Shown here piece by piece: positions 33,476-41,822 of a stretch of DNA of 64,000 bases. The notes under the pieces are model-generated. The model was not told the DNA's origin, did not search any database, and saw only the letters and a list, made by a program, of their open reading frames with translations. Made by a program: the position numbers and the translations under genes. Source of the stretch: Spirochaeta africana DSM 8902 (GTDB lineage Bacteria > Spirochaetota > Spirochaetia > DSM-27196 > DSM-8902); contig NC_017098.1 of NCBI RefSeq assembly GCF_000242595.2, forward strand, positions 124,001 through 188,000, given 5' to 3'. Every line of letters starts with the position of its first letter. Position 1 is the stretch's first letter.

Positions 33476-33494
33476 GCAAAGACAAGGAGCTGTT

Positions 33495-34721
33495 GTGAGA
33501 TTACTTGAGTATCAGGGAAAGGACGTGTTCCGTCGTGCCGGTCTGGCGGTGCCGCAGGCGCGCCTGCTGACGGTCGAGTCACCCGGGCAATGCGCCGAAG
33601 CGGTCCGGACCGCAGCCGGGGAACTGCTGCAGACCGGTGGCGCCGAACATGATGCAAAAAAGCCGGCAACTGCCGGTGCCGGACCGGACGCCGCGGAGCC
33701 GGCAACTGCCGGTGCTGCCCGGGTTGTGGTAAAGGCGCAGGTGAACATGGGGGGGCGCGGCAAGGCCGGGTTGATCAAGCTGGCCGACAGCCCGGATACA
33801 GCAGCCGCGGCGGCTGCAGAGATCCTGGCGACCCCCTACAGCGTGCCCCGGCTGCTGGTCGAGGAAGCGGTTGATCTTGAACGTGAACTGTACCTCTCGA
33901 TCTCGCCGGATGCCGGCAGCGCCCGCTTTATCGTTCTGGCGTCGCTGGAAGGCGGGGTGGAGATCGAGGAGCTGGCCAGGGAGCGCCCCGATGCAATCAA
34001 GCGGCTGTCCATTGATCCGATCGCGGGACTGCAGCCGTACCAGAGTCGGGAACTGGCGTATGATCTGGGGCTTGCCGGCGATGTTGCCAGACAGTTTGCC
34101 CGTCTGGTTGCCGCCCTGTACCGCGTGTTTCGCGACAACGATGCCGAGCTGGCCGAGATCAACCCGGTATTCCTGACGCGCGACGGCAGGCTGGTGGCCG
34201 GGGATGCCAAGCTGATTATCGATGACAACAGTCTGGACCGGCAGCCGCAGTTCGAGATAAGTCGCGAGCAGTTCGAGTCGGATGCGGCCTATGAGTCCGC
34301 CCTGGAGGGGATACCCTATGTGCAGTTTGATGGGGATATCTCGTTGATGTGCGCAGGGGCCGGTCTTACCACCACGGTTTATGACCTGGTGAATTTCGAG
34401 GGCGGTACTGTCGCCAACTATCTGGAATTCGGCGGGCCAAACTATCACAAGGCACAGCGGGCCATGGAGCTGTGTCTGCAGAACCGCAGCAAGGTGATCC
34501 TGGTGGTGACCTTTGGCACGATTGCCCGGGCTGATGTAATGGCCGACGGGGTGGTAGAGGCCATCCGTAATCTTCAGCCCGATCGCCCGATCGTCACCTG
34601 CATTCGCGGTACCAACGAGGAAGCAGCCGAACAGACCCTGCGGGCGGCCGGACTGGAGCCACTGTTCGATGCCGAAGAGGCGGTTCGCACCGCCGTAGCG
34701 CTGGCCCGGGAGAGAGCATAA
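33495..34721 (+). CDS. sqwK: ATP-grasp ADP-forming acyl-CoA ligase beta subunit, putative sulfoacetate-CoA ligase
   Basis: A 408-aa SucC-like protein. GTG start at 33495 follows AAGGAG. It opens MRLLEYQGKDVFRRAGL, with ATP-grasp motifs VVVKAQVNMGGRGKAG and LAEINPVFLTRDGRLVAGDAKL and a C-terminal CoA-ligase region (LMCAGAGLTTTVYDLVNFEGG). A roughly 27-residue Ala/Pro-rich insertion (about 48-75) contains PATAGA twice and interrupts the normal N-terminal strand order. Pairs with the next gene. Expected reaction: sulfoacetyl-CoA + ADP + Pi to sulfoacetate + CoA + ATP. A housekeeping succinyl-CoA synthetase role is disfavoured by the operon. Confidence 0.8.
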   Translation: MRLLEYQGKDVFRRAGLAVPQARLLTVESPGQCAEAVRTAAGELLQTGGAEHDAKKPATAGAGPDAAEPATAGAARVVVKAQVNMGGRGKAGLIKLADSPDTAAAAAAEILATPYSVPRLLVEEAVDLERELYLSISPDAGSARFIVLASLEGGVEIEELARERPDAIKRLSIDPIAGLQPYQSRELAYDLGLAGDVARQFARLVAALYRVFRDNDAELAEINPVFLTRDGRLVAGDAKLIIDDNSLDRQPQFEISREQFESDAAYESALEGIPYVQFDGDISLMCAGAGLTTTVYDLVNFEGGTVANYLEFGGPNYHKAQRAMELCLQNRSKVILVVTFGTIARADVMADGVVEAIRNLQPDRPIVTCIRGTNEEAAEQTLRAAGLEPLFDAEEAVRTAVALARERA

Positions 34722-35602
34722 TGAGCATTTTTGTACAAAAGAACACCCGTATTCTGGTTCAGGGCATTACCGGTAAGGAAGGCAGTTTCTGGACCAATCA
34801 CATGATCGAGATGGGGGCCCGGGTTGTTGCCGGGGTTACCCCCGGCAAGGAGGGTGAGCAGATACACGGGGTGCCGGTCTATCACACCGTGAAACGGGCC
34901 TGTGCTGCGGTTCGACCGGATGCGGCAATGCTGTTCGTGCCGGCCCGCTTTACCAAAGATGCGGTCTTCGAGGCGCTGGATGCCGGTATTCGCCGGATCG
35001 TAACCATTGCCGACGGGATCCCGCTGCATGATCAGGTGGCGATCCGGGCGGCGGCGGTTGCAGCCGGGGCCCAGGTCGTGGGCGGTAACACCTCCGGAGT
35101 AATCTCGCCTGGGGTTTCGATGATGGGCATCTTCCCGTACTGGATTGATCGGGTCTACAAGCCCGGTCGTATCGGGGTCATGACCCGCTCCGGCTCACTT
35201 ACCAACGAGGTCACCTCGATGATCGTGCGCGGAGGCTACGGGGTATCGACCCTGATCGGGGTAGGCGGGGACCCGGTGCCGGGAACCAGATTTGCCGAGT
35301 TTCTGCCGGAGTATGAGCGCGATCCGGACACCGACGCGGTGGTGATTGTGGGTGAGCTTGGCGGCACCATGGAAGAAGAGGTCGCCCAGGCAATTGCAGA
35401 CAAGCGCTTTACCAAGCCGATGGTGGCCTTTATTGCCGGACGCACCGCACCCGCCGGCAAGAAAATGGGGCATGCCGGGGCGATTGTTACCGGCGGTACC
35501 GGCTCGGTAGCGGATAAAACATCGGCGCTCACCGAGGCCGGCGGGTATGTCGCCATGCGACCGCGGCTGGTGGGCGAACTGTTGCGGGAGGCGCTGGCAT
35601 GA
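34721..35602 (+). CDS. sqwL: ADP-forming acyl-CoA ligase alpha subunit, putative sulfoacetate-CoA ligase
   Basis: A 293-aa SucD-like protein starting on the last base of the preceding stop (TAATG). CoA-binding loop QGITGKEGSFWTNHM (residues 14-28) and the phosphorylated His251 (KKMGHAGAIVTGG) are intact. The region that in SucD reads GPNCPGxITPG is GGNTSGVISPG here (121-131), and RSGTLTYE is RSGSLTNE. These changes lie in the CoA/acyl site region and support an acid other than succinate. It is coupled to the DASS transporter gene by a 4-bp overlap. Confidence 0.82.
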   Translation: MSIFVQKNTRILVQGITGKEGSFWTNHMIEMGARVVAGVTPGKEGEQIHGVPVYHTVKRACAAVRPDAAMLFVPARFTKDAVFEALDAGIRRIVTIADGIPLHDQVAIRAAAVAAGAQVVGGNTSGVISPGVSMMGIFPYWIDRVYKPGRIGVMTRSGSLTNEVTSMIVRGGYGVSTLIGVGGDPVPGTRFAEFLPEYERDPDTDAVVIVGELGGTMEEEVAQAIADKRFTKPMVAFIAGRTAPAGKKMGHAGAIVTGGTGSVADKTSALTEAGGYVAMRPRLVGELLREALA

Positions 35603-37062
35603 GCGGCATCGAAAAACAGAGCTCGCTGCGCCGGCAGTACTTCTTTCTGGCCCTGGCCTGTCTGATACTCCTGGCGATGGTGCTGGTTCCCATGCCGGAG
35701 TCAATCACCCAGGTGGATAATGCCGAGCTTACGCCTGCCGGGCAGATCGCCATGGGGGTACTGCTGTTTGCCCTGGTGCTGTGGATTACCGAGGTCATCC
35801 CGTTTCATATTACCGGGCTGATGGCGGTGATCCTGCTGGCGCTGCTGCAGGTAGACACCTTCCAGGAAATCGTGATGATCGGGTTCGGGAATCATATCGT
35901 GGTGTTTTTTATCGGGGTGCTGACCCTGTCGGCCTTTATTACCCACTCCGGTCTTGGCAAGCGAATCTCGGTATTTCTGCTGTCAAAAACCGGCAACAGC
36001 ACCGCCATGATCCTGCTGGGATTTCTGACTGCCGGTGCCCTGCTGTCGATGTGGATTACTGACATGGCCGTGGCGGCGATGCTGATGCCGCTGGGGGTGT
36101 CGATCCTGCGCGAGGAAGGGCTGAAGCCCCTGAAAAGCAACTTCGGGCGGGCCCTGATGATCTCCTGCTGCTGGGGGCCAACGATCGGCGGGATCGGGAC
36201 CCCCGCTGGAGCGGGGCCCAACCCGATTGCGATACAGTTTATGGCCGATATGGCCGGTATCAATGTCTCGTTTATCGATTGGATGAAGTTTGGTGTGCCG
36301 TCCGCGCTGCTGCTGCTGCTGCCGTCCTGGGGACTGCTGCTGCTGTTTTTCAAACCTGAGTTGAAGCGCCTGACCCGTACCAGCGAGGAGCTGCGCGAGG
36401 AGTTTCGCAAACTCCCGCCGATGGAGCAGGAGGAAAAAACCACCCTGGTGCTGTTTGTGCTGACGGTTATCCTGTGGCTTACCACCCCGCTGTGGGAGCG
36501 GCTGCTGGGGATTCCCATCCCGATCTCCCTGCCGGTCATGCTTACCGGCTGTCTCTTCTTTCTGCCGGGGCTGACCGGTATCAGCTGGAAAGAGGTACAG
36601 GGAGAGATCTCCTGGAGCGGGATCCTGCTGATCGTAACCGGGATCTCTCTGGGGATGATGCTCTACCGGACCGGCGCTGCCAACTGGCTCTCGGTGGTGC
36701 TGCTTGGCGGGATAGGCGGGCTGGGGCGCTATCTGCAGATATTTTCGATTGTCCTGATCGTATCGTTTCTCAAGGTGGCCTTCTCCAGCAACACCGTAAC
36801 CGCGACCATCATCATTCCGATCATGATTGCCCTGGCGCAGAATCTGGGGCTGGATGTGGCCGCAATCACCATTCCGGCCGGGCTTACCGCCTCGATGGCG
36901 TTTATCCTGGTTACCTCTACCCCGACCAATGTGATCCCGTACACCGCCGGCTATTTCTCTATCAAGGATCTGGCGATCGCCGGCATTGCGATGACGATTG
37001 TGTCATCGTTTATCCTGGCGCTGGTAATTATGGTGGTATTGCCGATTTCGGGGTTATCATGA
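35599..37062 (+). CDS. DASS (SLC13)-family anion transporter
   Basis: A 487-aa inner-membrane protein with about 11-12 helices. Signature motifs of divalent-anion symporters are SSNTVTATIIIP (about 396-407) and the TPTNVIPY near 447-454. The first substrate motif region reads TPAGAGPNPIA. The family carries dicarboxylates, sulfate and related anions. Located directly after the ligase genes, it is a candidate for sulfoacetate release or for uptake of a sulfonate or counter-anion; direction cannot be read from sequence. Confidence 0.85.
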   Translation: MSGIEKQSSLRRQYFFLALACLILLAMVLVPMPESITQVDNAELTPAGQIAMGVLLFALVLWITEVIPFHITGLMAVILLALLQVDTFQEIVMIGFGNHIVVFFIGVLTLSAFITHSGLGKRISVFLLSKTGNSTAMILLGFLTAGALLSMWITDMAVAAMLMPLGVSILREEGLKPLKSNFGRALMISCCWGPTIGGIGTPAGAGPNPIAIQFMADMAGINVSFIDWMKFGVPSALLLLLPSWGLLLLFFKPELKRLTRTSEELREEFRKLPPMEQEEKTTLVLFVLTVILWLTTPLWERLLGIPIPISLPVMLTGCLFFLPGLTGISWKEVQGEISWSGILLIVTGISLGMMLYRTGAANWLSVVLLGGIGGLGRYLQIFSIVLIVSFLKVAFSSNTVTATIIIPIMIALAQNLGLDVAAITIPAGLTASMAFILVTSTPTNVIPYTAGYFSIKDLAIAGIAMTIVSSFILALVIMVVLPISGLS

Positions 37063-37089
37063 TGAGCATGTGGCCCGCAGGCGGTGCCC

Positions 37090-37824
37090 ATGCCTGAGCT
37101 GGCAGTACTGGGGCTGATCTACGGAACCGCTGGCCTGCTGCAAGGGGTGGTGGGATTCGGCTTTGCCCTGCTGTCGGTACCGCTGGTGGCCGGGATCTAC
37201 GATCTGCCGACCGCGGTAATCATGAACACCGTGGTGGGAACCGCCAACTGTGCCTACAAGGCCTGGCTGCTGCGCGAACAGGCCGAGTACCGGCTGGTGC
37301 TGCAGTTCTTTGCGGCGGCAAGCCTGGGGGTGCCGGTCGGGGTGCTGGCGATCAGCCGGGCTGCCCACGGCCCTGCCATGATCGGTCTGGGCCTGTTTGT
37401 GATTGTGGTGGCCGCAGCCAACCTGCTGTCCCGGGAGGGTGTTGGCGTGGCAATGCGCCGCAGCGAAGGCTTCTGGCTGCTGGCAGGGCTGACCGGGTTG
37501 TTTGCCGGTGCCTTCAGTACCCCGGGGCCAGCAGCGGTGCCCTACTTTGTCGGGCGATCATCGCGAGTGGAGTCGGCCAAGGCAAACCTGCAGGTCTTTT
37601 TTACCCTGGCAGCGCTGCCGGTAATTGTGTTCCATAGCGCCGCCGGGAATATGTCGGCGACGGCGCTGGCGCGGGCAAGCCTGTTTCTTCCGCTGGTGCT
37701 GCTTCTGACCTTTGCTGGTACCCGGGCTGCGCGGCTGCTGCGGGCAGACCGGCTGCGTCGGGTGGTAGATGGCGGGCTGATCGCCCTTGGCGCATATCTG
37801 ATACTGGAGCAGCTGGCTAGGTAG
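37090..37824 (+). CDS. TauE/SafE-family permease, putative sulfonate exporter
   Basis: A 244-aa membrane protein with about eight helices. Start ATG 37090 or GTG 37084. Motifs typical of TauE/SafE: GLIYGTAGLLQGVVGFGFALLSVP in the first repeat and GLTGLFAGAFSTPGPAAVPYFVGR in the second. TauE proteins accompany sulfonate pathways as exporters of sulfite or C2/C3 sulfonates. Here sulfoacetate is the predicted cargo. 27 bp after the DASS gene. Confidence 0.83.
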   Translation: MPELAVLGLIYGTAGLLQGVVGFGFALLSVPLVAGIYDLPTAVIMNTVVGTANCAYKAWLLREQAEYRLVLQFFAAASLGVPVGVLAISRAAHGPAMIGLGLFVIVVAAANLLSREGVGVAMRRSEGFWLLAGLTGLFAGAFSTPGPAAVPYFVGRSSRVESAKANLQVFFTLAALPVIVFHSAAGNMSATALARASLFLPLVLLLTFAGTRAARLLRADRLRRVVDGGLIALGAYLILEQLAR

Positions 37825-37829
37825 CTGCA

Positions 37830-37861
37830 GCAGCGGGTGGCGGCGTAGCCAAACCCGCTGC
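37830..37861 (+). other. intercistronic hairpin between TauE and GPH genes
   Basis: Perfect 9-bp arms GCAGCGGGT and ACCCGCTGC around a 14-base loop, with no T run. It may mark RNA processing or stabilise one half of the long transcript. Confidence 0.5.
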
Positions 37862-37882
37862 GCCGGGTAAAAGGAGCGGATG

Positions 37883-39790
37883 ATGCAGGATGGACACGGT
37901 ACAGAACAGCTGCCTGGCGGGGACGCACGGCCAAACGGCAGCAGGGCCGAACGGCCGGTACGGGTAAGAAATCTATTGGCCTATGGCATCGGGGACTTTT
38001 ACGGCGGCGGCTCGTTTCTGATTATCGGCATGCTGTTCATGTTCTTCCTTACCGAGGTCGTGGGACTGTCGCCGATCTGGGCGGCGTTCGTGTTTGCTGT
38101 CGGTAAGGTCTGGGATGCGGTTTCCGATCCGATCATGGGCTATATCTCCGACAATACCCGCAGTCGCTATGGCCGACGGCGCTTCTATCTGGTGCTGGGA
38201 ATTCTGCCGGTATTCATATCCTTTGGGTTGCTGTGGCTCCCGATCACCCTGGAGACTGCTGCCTGGTCGGTGGTGTACTACAGCTTTGCCTATATCTTTT
38301 TCAGTACGGTTTTTACCATGGTGATGGTTCCCTATTCGGCACTGAACGCCGAGATGACGGCCGACTATGCGGTTCGCACCCGGCTGTCCGGGGTGCGTAT
38401 CATCTTTTCCCAACTGGCGGCCCTGTTTGCGGGCACCATCCCCAACATGATCATCCAGGCTTTTCGCCGACCCGCAGCTGCCGCCGCCGAGGTACTTGCC
38501 GGGCTGAAACAGACCGCCGCGGCAGCTGCAGCCGGCGACCCGGTGCGGCTCGATGAGCTCGCAGGGGAGCTGCAGCAGGCACAGGCAGCCCTGGCAGAGG
38601 GCGGGCTGGCTGCTGGCGCAGCTGGTGCAGAAAACGGCAGCCGGCTGATGCGGCTGCTGCCGCAGCGTTTCAGCGAGTTCGCCGATCGCGTCCCGGAGAT
38701 CATCGGGGAGCTCGGGGTGCTGCAGCAGCGCCTGGCAGGAGCAGCGAACTCCGCCGAGGGCACTGCTGCTATCGCCGCCGAGGCAGCGGCAGTGCAGGGA
38801 TACCTGTCGGGTGTTATCCCGCAGGCCGAGGCCGGGCTGCGGGCAGCCAGTCAGCTGGGCTACTTTACTATGGGTCTGGTGTTCGCACTGCTGTATGCCC
38901 TGCCGTGGATCGTGGTGTTTCTGGGAACCTGGGAGCTGCCGTACGAGCGCAGCCAGCCGCGCTATAACAGCCCGCTGGATGTGTTCGGCAACTTTCGCAC
39001 CATCTTTGTGAACCGTTCATTTCGGGTGCATATCGGGATGTATATCTGCGCCTATACCGCCATGGATGTGGTAATGGCCCTGTTTGTGTACTACCTCACA
39101 TTCAGCCTGCGGCAGCCAGGGTGGTATCCGATTGCTATGGGCTCGCTGCTGCTTACCCAGATCGCGATGCTTCCGGTGTATGTTACCATCGCGAACCGGA
39201 AGGGAAAGGGCTTTGCCTATCGAATGGGTCTCAGCCTGTGGGCAGTCGGGATGGGACTGGCCTTTCTGCTGACGCCGGACTCCTCGATAGCAGTACTGGC
39301 ACTGAGCTGCGTGGTCATCGGGTCGGGGTTGTCGGCCGGGGTTATGATACCCTGGGCAATTCTGCCGTCCATAACCGATGTTGACGAGATGATTACCGGG
39401 CAGAAGCGGGCCGGTACCTATGCGGGGGCAATGACCCTGGTGCGTAAACTGGTACAGGGACTGGTAGCGATGCCGCTGGTTGGCATCGCACTGCAGCAGA
39501 TCGGTTTTGTAAGCGGTCTGGGGGCCCAGAGCCCGGAAACCCTGTTCCGGCTAAAGCTGCTGTTTTTGGCTGCTCCGCTTGCAATTCTGATAATCGGGGT
39601 GGTGACTTCCCTGAGATTCCGGATTACTCCCCATACCCATGCGGTCCTGCGTGCAGAACTGGCGCGTCGCAGCGCCGGGGGAAGCGGAGACGAGGTAAGC
39701 AGTGAGACCCGTGAGATCCTGGAAGGATTGACCGGTCTGGAATATAGCAAGCTTTACCAGCAGCAAGGGAGGCCACATGCTGAGGATTGA
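37883..39790 (+). CDS. GPH/MelB-family sugar symporter with large periplasmic insertion, putative sulfoquinovoside importer
   Basis: A 635-aa secondary transporter; ATG 37883 (or 37880) follows AAGGAG. GPH hallmarks: YGIGDFYGGGSFLIIGMLFMFFLTEVVGL, DAVSDPIMGYISDNTRSRYGRRR, MVMVPYSALNAEMT and LPSITDVDEMITGQKRAGTYAGAM. Typical members have about 450-480 residues. The excess is an Ala/Glu/Gln-rich segment of about 140 residues (about 195-335) between helices 5 and 6, a loop predicted to face outward. It overlaps the sulfoquinovosidase gene by 14 bp, as E. coli yihO-type symporters neighbour yihQ, so sulfoquinovosides are the likely cargo. Confidence 0.85.
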   Translation: MQDGHGTEQLPGGDARPNGSRAERPVRVRNLLAYGIGDFYGGGSFLIIGMLFMFFLTEVVGLSPIWAAFVFAVGKVWDAVSDPIMGYISDNTRSRYGRRRFYLVLGILPVFISFGLLWLPITLETAAWSVVYYSFAYIFFSTVFTMVMVPYSALNAEMTADYAVRTRLSGVRIIFSQLAALFAGTIPNMIIQAFRRPAAAAAEVLAGLKQTAAAAAAGDPVRLDELAGELQQAQAALAEGGLAAGAAGAENGSRLMRLLPQRFSEFADRVPEIIGELGVLQQRLAGAANSAEGTAAIAAEAAAVQGYLSGVIPQAEAGLRAASQLGYFTMGLVFALLYALPWIVVFLGTWELPYERSQPRYNSPLDVFGNFRTIFVNRSFRVHIGMYICAYTAMDVVMALFVYYLTFSLRQPGWYPIAMGSLLLTQIAMLPVYVTIANRKGKGFAYRMGLSLWAVGMGLAFLLTPDSSIAVLALSCVVIGSGLSAGVMIPWAILPSITDVDEMITGQKRAGTYAGAMTLVRKLVQGLVAMPLVGIALQQIGFVSGLGAQSPETLFRLKLLFLAAPLAILIIGVVTSLRFRITPHTHAVLRAELARRSAGGSGDEVSSETREILEGLTGLEYSKLYQQQGRPHAED

Positions 39791-41822
39791 GACAAGTGAA
39801 ACTGGCTGCAATGTATGGTTTCGCGGGAAGCTGATACTGCAGCACTCCGCCAGAAAACCGGCGATCGAACTGGGGATTGGCACAGCCGATTTTCCTGAAC
39901 GATTCGGGATGTTTCGGATCCGCGAAACGGCCCGGGATATCAGACCGCTGGCCAGGGTGCAGGTGCTGCAGCAGGATGACACCACGGCGACCCTGCGTTT
40001 CGGGGATGCCCTGAGCCTCAAACTGCAAGTTATCGATGAGCGGCTGCATGTCCACCCGGAGGGGTATGATCCGGAATGCAACCGGTTTGTACTGCGAATG
40101 CCGTCGGATCGCGATGAGCACATCTATGGCTGTGGAGAGCAGTACTCGCGCCTTGATCTGAAAGGGAGCCGTGTGCCGCTGTTCGTACAGGAGCAAGGGG
40201 TCGGGCGCGGCAAGGATCTGATCACCCTGCTGGCGAATCTCTCGCATGGTGCCGGCGGCAATCACTTTACTACCTATTTCCCCCAGCCTACCTATGTGAC
40301 CTCTCGGAATTTGTTCTTTCATACCGATGCCTCGGCCTATGCGGTGTTCGACTTTCGTCGTGCCAACCGGAGTTCGCTGGAGTTCTGGCAGGTGCCGAAC
40401 GAGATTGTTATTGGTGCCGGCGACAGCATGGCAGAGGTTCTCGGAAGTCTGACCCTGTTATTGGGCCGCCAGCCGCAACTGCCGGACTGGACCTGGGATG
40501 GGGTCTGGCTGGGGGTGCAGGGCGGTACCGAGGTTGTACAGCAGAAGCTTGACTCGGCTCGCGAGGCCGGGCTGCGTGTCGGTGCTGTCTGGGCCCAGGA
40601 CTGGGAGGGTCGGCGGATCACCAGTTTTGGCAAACAGCTGCGGTGGAACTGGCGCTACGATAACGAGCGGTATCCCGATCTGCCTGGCTATATTCAGGAA
40701 CTGCAGCGCGACGGGATCCGGTTTCTGGGGTATATAAATCCCTTCCTGGCGATAGGTACCACCAATACCGAGGAGGGACCGGTCCCGCCAGAGTTTTTCT
40801 ACAACGAGGCCCGGGACAAGGGGTACTGTGTAAAACACCCGGATGGTTCAGATTACTATACCTATGTAACCACCTTTCCGGCTGCAACCCTTGATCTGAC
40901 GAATCCGGAGGCCTTTGCCTGGATAAAAGGGATTATCAAGCGGGAGATGATCGGCATCGGGCTGAGCGGCTGGATGGCTGATTTCGGCGAGTACTTTCCG
41001 ATCGACAGCACCGTGAAATCGGGAGAGAACCCGGAGCTGGTGCATAACCGGTTCCCGGCTCTGTGGGCCAAAGCCAACTACGAGGCGCTGGAAGAAACCG
41101 GCAAGCTTGGCGAGGTGGTATTTTTTATGCGCTCCGGGTTTACCGGCTCTTCCCGCTGGTCGACCAGTAACTGGGCTGGTGACCAGCTGGTGAACTGGAG
41201 TATCCACGACGGGCTTGCCAGTGTAATACCTGCGGGCTTGTCGCTGGGGTTTTGCGGGGTCGCCAATTTCCATTCCGATATAGGCGGGTACACAACGGTA
41301 GCCTACGTCAAGCGGCGCAAAGAGGTGTTTATGCGCTGGGCCGAACTGGCTGCCTTTACGCCGACTATGCGCACCCACGAGGGGAATCGACCGGATGACA
41401 ACTGGCAGTTCGACAGCGATGCCGAGACACTCCAGCATTTTGCCCGGATGTCGGCGGTATTTACCCGACTCAAGCCATACCACATCCGGCTGAGCGAAGA
41501 ATACCAGCAGCGGGGCATTCCTATGCTGCGCCACTGTGGGCTTATGTATCAGGACGATCCCGTTTGTCACCGTCTGCAGTATCAGTTTATGTATGGCAGC
41601 GATCTGATGGTCGCACCGGTTATACGGAAGGGGCAGCGCCATGTACGCTGCTACCTGCCGCAGGATGACTGGATACATCTCTGGACCGGACGCAGGCTGC
41701 AGGGGGGACGGCACCATCGAATCGCTGCACCTATCGGTAAGCCGGCTGTTATGTATCGCGCCAACTCGGAGTTTGCCTCGCTGTTTGCCGGTATTAGCCA
41801 TACTGACAGGGAGGTAGAATGA
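39777..41822 (+). CDS. yihQ: sulfoquinovosidase (GH31, YihQ type)
   Basis: A 681-aa cytoplasmic GH31 enzyme. ATG follows GGGAGG. Catalytic nucleophile Asp402 (GWMADFGEYFP) and acid/base Asp469 (NWAGDQ). Sulfonate-recognition residues known from E. coli YihQ (Arg301, Trp304, Tyr508) have matches: RWNW gives Arg289 and Trp292, and Tyr505 lies in HSDIGGYTT. The 67- and 36-residue spacings from nucleophile to acid/base to Tyr equal those of YihQ as I recall it. This separates it from ordinary alpha-glucosidases. It releases sulfoquinovose from sulfoquinovosyl glycerol or diacylglycerol. It is the strongest single pointer to the pathway. Confidence 0.92.
   Translation: MLRIETSETGCNVWFRGKLILQHSARKPAIELGIGTADFPERFGMFRIRETARDIRPLARVQVLQQDDTTATLRFGDALSLKLQVIDERLHVHPEGYDPECNRFVLRMPSDRDEHIYGCGEQYSRLDLKGSRVPLFVQEQGVGRGKDLITLLANLSHGAGGNHFTTYFPQPTYVTSRNLFFHTDASAYAVFDFRRANRSSLEFWQVPNEIVIGAGDSMAEVLGSLTLLLGRQPQLPDWTWDGVWLGVQGGTEVVQQKLDSAREAGLRVGAVWAQDWEGRRITSFGKQLRWNWRYDNERYPDLPGYIQELQRDGIRFLGYINPFLAIGTTNTEEGPVPPEFFYNEARDKGYCVKHPDGSDYYTYVTTFPAATLDLTNPEAFAWIKGIIKREMIGIGLSGWMADFGEYFPIDSTVKSGENPELVHNRFPALWAKANYEALEETGKLGEVVFFMRSGFTGSSRWSTSNWAGDQLVNWSIHDGLASVIPAGLSLGFCGVANFHSDIGGYTTVAYVKRRKEVFMRWAELAAFTPTMRTHEGNRPDDNWQFDSDAETLQHFARMSAVFTRLKPYHIRLSEEYQQRGIPMLRHCGLMYQDDPVCHRLQYQFMYGSDLMVAPVIRKGQRHVRCYLPQDDWIHLWTGRRLQGGRHHRIAAPIGKPAVMYRANSEFASLFAGISHTDREVE

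Noticed and set aside
33495-35602. Housekeeping succinyl-CoA synthetase
   Set aside because: Operon context, altered GPNCPG motif and the unusual insertion fit a pathway-specific acyl-CoA ligase better, though activity on succinate cannot be excluded from sequence.
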